DNA of 64,000 nucleotides from Mytilus edulis. Taxonomy: Eukaryota > Mollusca > Bivalvia > Mytilida > Mytilidae. The DNA lies in NCBI RefSeq assembly GCF_963676685.1, contig NC_092355.1, positions 59,183,613 through 59,247,612 of the forward strand, read 5' to 3'. Position numbers and translations under genes: made by a program. This document shows positions 59,351 to 64,000 of this stretch, in pieces. The notes below the pieces were generated by a model, which did not search any database, was not told the DNA's origin, and was given only the letters and a program-made list of their open reading frames with translations. Positions within the stretch are counted from its first letter, which is position 1. Each line of letters begins with the position of its first letter.

Positions 59351-61579
59351 CAAACAATACAATAGAACATTGCAACAAGCTAATAGTTATCAAAGGTGCC
59401 AGGCCTAAAAATGAAAAAAACAGTGACATGCTTGATGACCCAAAATTCAAAAATACGGCTAGATTATCTGCCTGGGATAAGAAAATATTTTTAGTATTTA
59501 GAATAATTCATATTTTGGCAAACATAAAAAATTACTAACTGTAGAATAAAAACCAATACGTAAAACAACCTAGATCTGCACATTAAAACAGCCGAACACC
59601 TAAAATATATTGATGTTAAAATAAATTCTGACGACCCTCAACCACCATCCCACTATCCAATGTTCAATTCCTGCAAATAATGACTTGAAAGGCATTAAAT
59701 TTGACTAAAATATCAAATAATAAATGCTCTATAAATTTAGGTAAAGCCTGGTTTCCGAGGACTTGACAATTGTATGATAGATGTAAAATATTAACAATAC
59801 AAAATAAAAATGTTATTAGTACCTGGTATACTATGGAAGTTCAATTGACAGACGTATTGTCAATATCTTACAGCGACTTTGAAGGGATTTTGGTGGATAG
59901 CTTGTAAATATTGATAATTCAACTGAGAATGAATGGTTAAATTCAAATAGACCAAAGAGTGAGTTTTTAATTGTTCATAACTCACTTCAATGTCCTAAAC
60001 AAATCGAACTTTTTGACATTTCTAATATATATCCTTTGAATGGCAACTTTCAGTTGATTACATATAGACCATTAAACCCCATGTCTGCAGAATATTATGT
60101 CAGCTAAACTGTGTTTTGAATGTGAGACTGATATATTACTGAGATGTGGCATATTCATCTATGAGATAACAACCCAACAATACAACAACCAAATGACATC
60201 TATGGCTCATCATGTAGTTTTCAACACTTTAAAGTATCTTAACAATATGTAATACTCTCGTTATTTATACTTACTTTCATTCAAATCCCCTGATTTATTT
60301 ATAAAAGTTACAACGTTTGATTTCTTTTAAATCTCTATACAAAACTGTCTCTTATATATTTTAAAAAAGGTTCGGGATACTGGATAGGTCTAACGGTCTT
60401 AATTGAGGGAGAATGGCGATGGAGTGTAGATCAGTCACTTGCTGCCTTTAAAACTTGGTTTAGTGGTTATGGTGCCAAGGGGCATAATGATAATTGCGTT
60501 TCTTTCGCTGGCAGCCTACTTACATGGTTTGACACTAGCTGCAAAACCGACCGTTACTATATATGTGAGAGAAACTTTTGTAAGTATTTCAACAGTTATC
60601 AACATGTTGTTGTCTTCTTTATCTTGTTATTATTTCTGTACTATTTTAATCATCGATTTATTTTCAAGCAAGAAACGGGATATAAGTTTTACAATTGTCA
60701 AAGGATAGCTTGACAAAATAAATCATTATCAAAAAGTTTTCCAAAACTAATATATACTCTCAAGAGTAGACAAGAATGGTGCTTTTGTTAGTTAGCTCAC
60801 CATTACTTTCACAAAATTGTAGTATATTGCTTCATGATTACTGTCCATATTGTGTACCAGTGAAATGCAAACATGAAAAATCAGTTAGATTTCTCCTTCT
60901 TTCCTGTGAAATAGTCAATTCTGGTAATTTGAATTTTCAAACTTTCCTAAGAAACACTTTTAAAATTTAATTTGAACTGATAAATAATATTTTTATAAGT
61001 TCTGCCATATGAATTCTGTATGCTTGGTACATGATATCATATTGATATAGCTTTCTATAAAAACAACTTGGGTTTTGTAGTTTTTCGTAAAAGAGGCAAT
61101 TTCCAAAATACTTTTTTTCTTGCTATAGCGTCTCCTATGTAACCCAAAAAGAAACGAAACATTGATGTGTCTACGCCCGTATTAGATTGGACGAATTATG
61201 GTACAATATATACATGTAGTCCGCCCATTTACATTCTAAATTCTTAATCTCATAAAAATTTAGGACGCTAGAAATTGTTGTCAAAATTGAGTCAAGTGAC
61301 TTTAACATATTGTACAATTACTTCAGTATGTAATAATACATGTTTGCTGAAAACACACCCACATACTGTTGTTGTAAGTTAATTTTGCTTTCTTTCCATC
61401 CAGTTCACTACAATTTATCTTTTGTAAAAGGAGTTAAATTTAATGTTTCCAAATTATCGTATATTGATTAATATACATATTAATATTTCATATTAAATTT
61501 AAAATTCTTTCAGGTTATTGAACAGATTTTGTCTGGAGTCCGAGAAGAGAGATATAAGCTGTTCATTAAAGACGAATTA

Positions 61580-61585
61580 AATAAA
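61580..61585 (+). terminator. CTL4 poly(A) signal AATAAA
   Basis: AATAAA lies 58 bases after the residual stop codon, comparable with CTL2 and CTL3. Confidence 0.55.
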
Positions 61586-61621
61586 GATTCTAGTATCAAA
61601 TGATTTTGCTGTTTTTACCGT

Positions 61622-63426
61622 CGACGAATGCAGGGAATATCCCATAGGAAAATCTATGCGTAGTTTTGTGAATATATACAATAGTCATACAGTTTAGGAA
61701 AATATAAATGTTATTTCTCCAGATTTAGAAACAGAGAAAAAAGCGAGGCTCGCCGAGCTTTTGCTCTGTTTCTTAATGAGTACAAATACATTTTATATTT
61801 TCATACACTCTACATGTATTATTTTTATCCTGCAATTTAACATTGAGCTTACATATATATTTTTTTTCAATCCCATTCGTTGAATCTGTTTTTTGAATGA
61901 AATCGACAGGACTCAAACGCGGACTGCAATGAGGACCCCAAATTGAACTCTCATTTTTACAGTAATTGGAACGTAACCGTAAGCTCGCAACATCAGCAGG
62001 ATACCAGGAGAATATAAACTTCTAGTATACGTTATCATTTTGTGTTATCTGTACACCTATTTTTGCATAGCAGATAGGTCGATTGCAGGATAAATTCAGT
62101 TTTCACTTTCTTTTGGAATAAACGTGTTTGTCTTTTGCATGTTTTAACTTTCAATCCCTTTCAATTTCGTAACCGCATTGTAAGTCATATCATTAATCCG
62201 TTTAGAATTTCAATAAGGTCTGTTTAAGTATACTAGTCGACAAAAAAACGATACAACACTTTACTCAAAAAAAGTATTTACCGTTTGGTAGAAATTAATA
62301 ACAAATTAATAAAATTTGTATTCGTTAAACAGGTCGGGACCACTACCTTATATGGAAATGCATAAATTAGCATACTTATGTTCTCTCACATGTAATTGTT
62401 TATTTACATGTGACGCAATTTATTTTTACCTAGGTTTTTGACCAATCCACTAAATGAGTAACAATGCATGATGGACTACTACGTGTTTACAATCAACCGA
62501 AAACACGTGTTATTTACTAAAATACAACACATTTTTTCGTGCAATGCGGGATTCACAATTTCGCTTAGTTTTTCATTTTGTGTATCCTCATTTATAGTTC
62601 GTGATACAAAGTATTCCTTCCATGCTCAGATTAACGAAGAGTTAATTCTATGCGAAGAAAAAAGGGCTTGAATTAACCGATATATAGCCATTAATATATT
62701 TGATGATAGCACGGAGAATTCATGTATTTGTCCACCCGACAGCAACGAAACAACAGCGAAAAACAATTACCCATAAGACAAACTTACTAGTGTAAAGTAA
62801 GCCGTCAATAACAGTCGGTGCTAATATTCACGAGTACAGCAATTTCCGTATAGATGATTAAAGGCAAATGTGTGATCCTTGAATTTTGTGTTCGTAAAAA
62901 GGCGAAGAAATATTTACATACATGGCAGTGTTAACAAAATCTACAAGTATTTATTTTTGTCACATTTCAGTATACGAGACTTCCAAACTGTTCCCTTTGT
63001 TTTGAAGGTAGTGAAGTCACCAACTGCAGTTTCATTTTGTTTTCGTTTTTGAAAGGACGACATCAGCAGATCGATGTAGGATAAAAAAACTTAAATCGAA
63101 TAGTTTTTTTTTTGGAGGGGGGGGGGGGTGACTGCTTACTTTACTAGATTGTGTCTTTTTTGGAAAGATGTCTCATTTGGTACTCATACCACATCTTCTC
63201 ATTTCTACGTACAAAGCACGTTTTAGAATAAAAATAATAGGTAATGTGGCACCCACTGTGATCCATGAGCTTTAAATATTGGAGATATTTCACATACGTC
63301 AACATGACAGCAGCTGAACGATAAAAAAAACCTCTGAGGTATATTTTGTGATAAAACTAGCAACAAACGGACTTTATCGATGGATGAAGCTATACAAGAT
63401 GTATTAAGTTATATACCGTATCCGCT
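61622..63426. other. 3' flank of the cluster, no gene seen
   Basis: AT-rich sequence without lectin-flank similarity. It has a run of 12 G at 63117-63128, and the end of a dispersed repeat near 63150-63200 ('gtctcatttggtactcataccacatcttctcattt'). The 67-codon frame at 62468 shows no family feature. Confidence 0.4.
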
Positions 63427-63581
63427 CAGTGGCAGATCAAAAAAGGGGGGGTTCCGGGGGTTGGACCCCTTTTTTTTTGAACGATCAATGCATTTGCCAG
63501 AATGGGGACATGTAGTTGGAACCCCACCCCCTTTTATCCTGGGTTAGGACCCTCCTTTTTAAAATGGCTGGATCCGCCCTT
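63427..63581. repeat. Short TIR-type repeat 'cagtggcagatc...ggatccgcc'
   Basis: The left end 'cagtggcagatc' and right end 'ggatccgccct' are imperfect inverted ends. The inside has 'gggggttccgggggttgga' and 'tgcatttg..aatggggacatgtagttgga'. It is a MITE-like repeat common in molluscan DNA by recollection. No coding content. Confidence 0.55.
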
Positions 63582-64000
63582 TCATAACACTTATTTTTAG
63601 CATACTGAATATTATAATGTTTTTACTTTCAGTTCAGGACCTGATAAAAATTTTACACATCCAGTACAGAAAGAAATGTTTCAATGAAAGTTTTCGTGTT
63701 TTTCTAGGCAGAAATGATTTTGGAATGACATTATACAGGTTTGAAAGAGCTCAAAATATTTCATAGTGGACAGTGGTCATTTCATCTGAAATTTCACTGT
63801 TTCAGGTCGTAAAATAATTGCACAGGTACAATGCATGACAATGGAGAAAAACCTGTTCAACAACTTTGAACAAGGCGAAAAAGAAAGTCGAATAGCGAAG
63901 CCCGTAAACAATACTTTTTAAATCTGAGCTTGCAAATTGAAGATTATGTTATATATTTTACAAAAATCACATTCGCAGAACAAAAACATATATTCTGAGA
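63582..64000. other. Window end, no feature recognised
   Basis: AT-rich sequence with no open frame, no repeat match within the window and no RNA gene signal that I can see. Confidence 0.35.

Larger units (their letters stand above)
56669..61521 (+). pseudogene. CTL4: C-type lectin pseudogene
   Basis: Exon positions by alignment to CTL3: 56669-56960 (intact, signal peptide plus coiled coil), 57605-57677, 59874-59958, 60367-60579 and 61514-61521. Exon 2 is one base short (73, not 74) and its acceptor AG has become AA. Exon 3 has two in-frame stops: TGA for the conserved Cys codon (59880-59882) and TAG for the Tyr of 'GGY'. The exon 4 acceptor AG is also AA, although exon 4 itself still reads 'WIGLTVLIEGEWRW' to 'YICERNF'. 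A Penelope-like copy sits in the intron between exons 2 and 3. The poly(A) signal AATAAA is at 61580. No full lectin can be made; a short secreted coiled-coil peptide from exon 1 alone is conceivable. Confidence 0.82.

Overview
This window looks like nuclear DNA of a bivalve mollusc, most likely a mussel (Mytilus-like). It is AT-rich. Genes are split by GT-AG introns of several hundred to several thousand bases. The dispersed repeats are of the kind common in mussel genomes: Penelope-like element tails, a tRNA-derived SINE with a 'cgggtttctcc' core, and the 'acgaaacgcgcg...aagactcatcagtgacgc' repeat. The species call rests on pattern recognition, not on a database search.

The backbone is a tandem cluster of secreted C-type lectin (CTL) genes, all on the + strand. 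CTL1 (2359-7871), CTL2 (20059-24348) and CTL3 (43160-47792) look intact. CTL4 (56669-61521) is a pseudogene. All share one layout: a TATA promoter and non-coding leader exon, a long intron, coding exon 1 (signal peptide plus coiled coil), exon 2 (74 nt), exon 3 (85 nt), exon 4 (213-222 nt, main lectin fold) and a tiny terminal exon that adds only the end of a Cys codon and one Tyr or Phe before the stop. Five promoter/leader copies are visible (TATA at 751, 15441, 27381, 40441 and 50609). The one at 27381 has no lectin body behind it. The one at 50609 leads only to the pseudogene.

The cluster grew by stepwise duplication. About 20.0-30.2 kb and 43.1-53.4 kb are paralogous 10-kb blocks: lectin gene, 3' flank, upstream cassette, orphan-type promoter, second cassette. 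An upstream cassette recurs about six times.

Mobile DNA fills much of the rest. A full-length LINE of about 6.7 kb (32526-39229, - strand) carries a PHD-finger ORF1 and an endonuclease/reverse transcriptase ORF2. It sits inside a tandem repeat in the 3' tail of an older Penelope-like element (31.08-39.79 kb). A second Penelope-like copy lies at 53766-55800, and a third, 5'-truncated and on the - strand, sits inside a CTL4 intron (57830-58747). Many short repeats in the window are 5'-truncated tails of these two Penelope-like families. A Tc1-like element (17997-19178), a terminal-inverted-repeat element with an internal foldback (16262-16928) and two long hairpins (20393-20595, 55924-56083) complete the set.

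The strongest unexpected signal is in the LINE. ORF2 has no AUG before its endonuclease domain. It overlaps ORF1 in the -1 frame, and a canonical slippery heptamer (T TTT TTA) lies in register inside the overlap.
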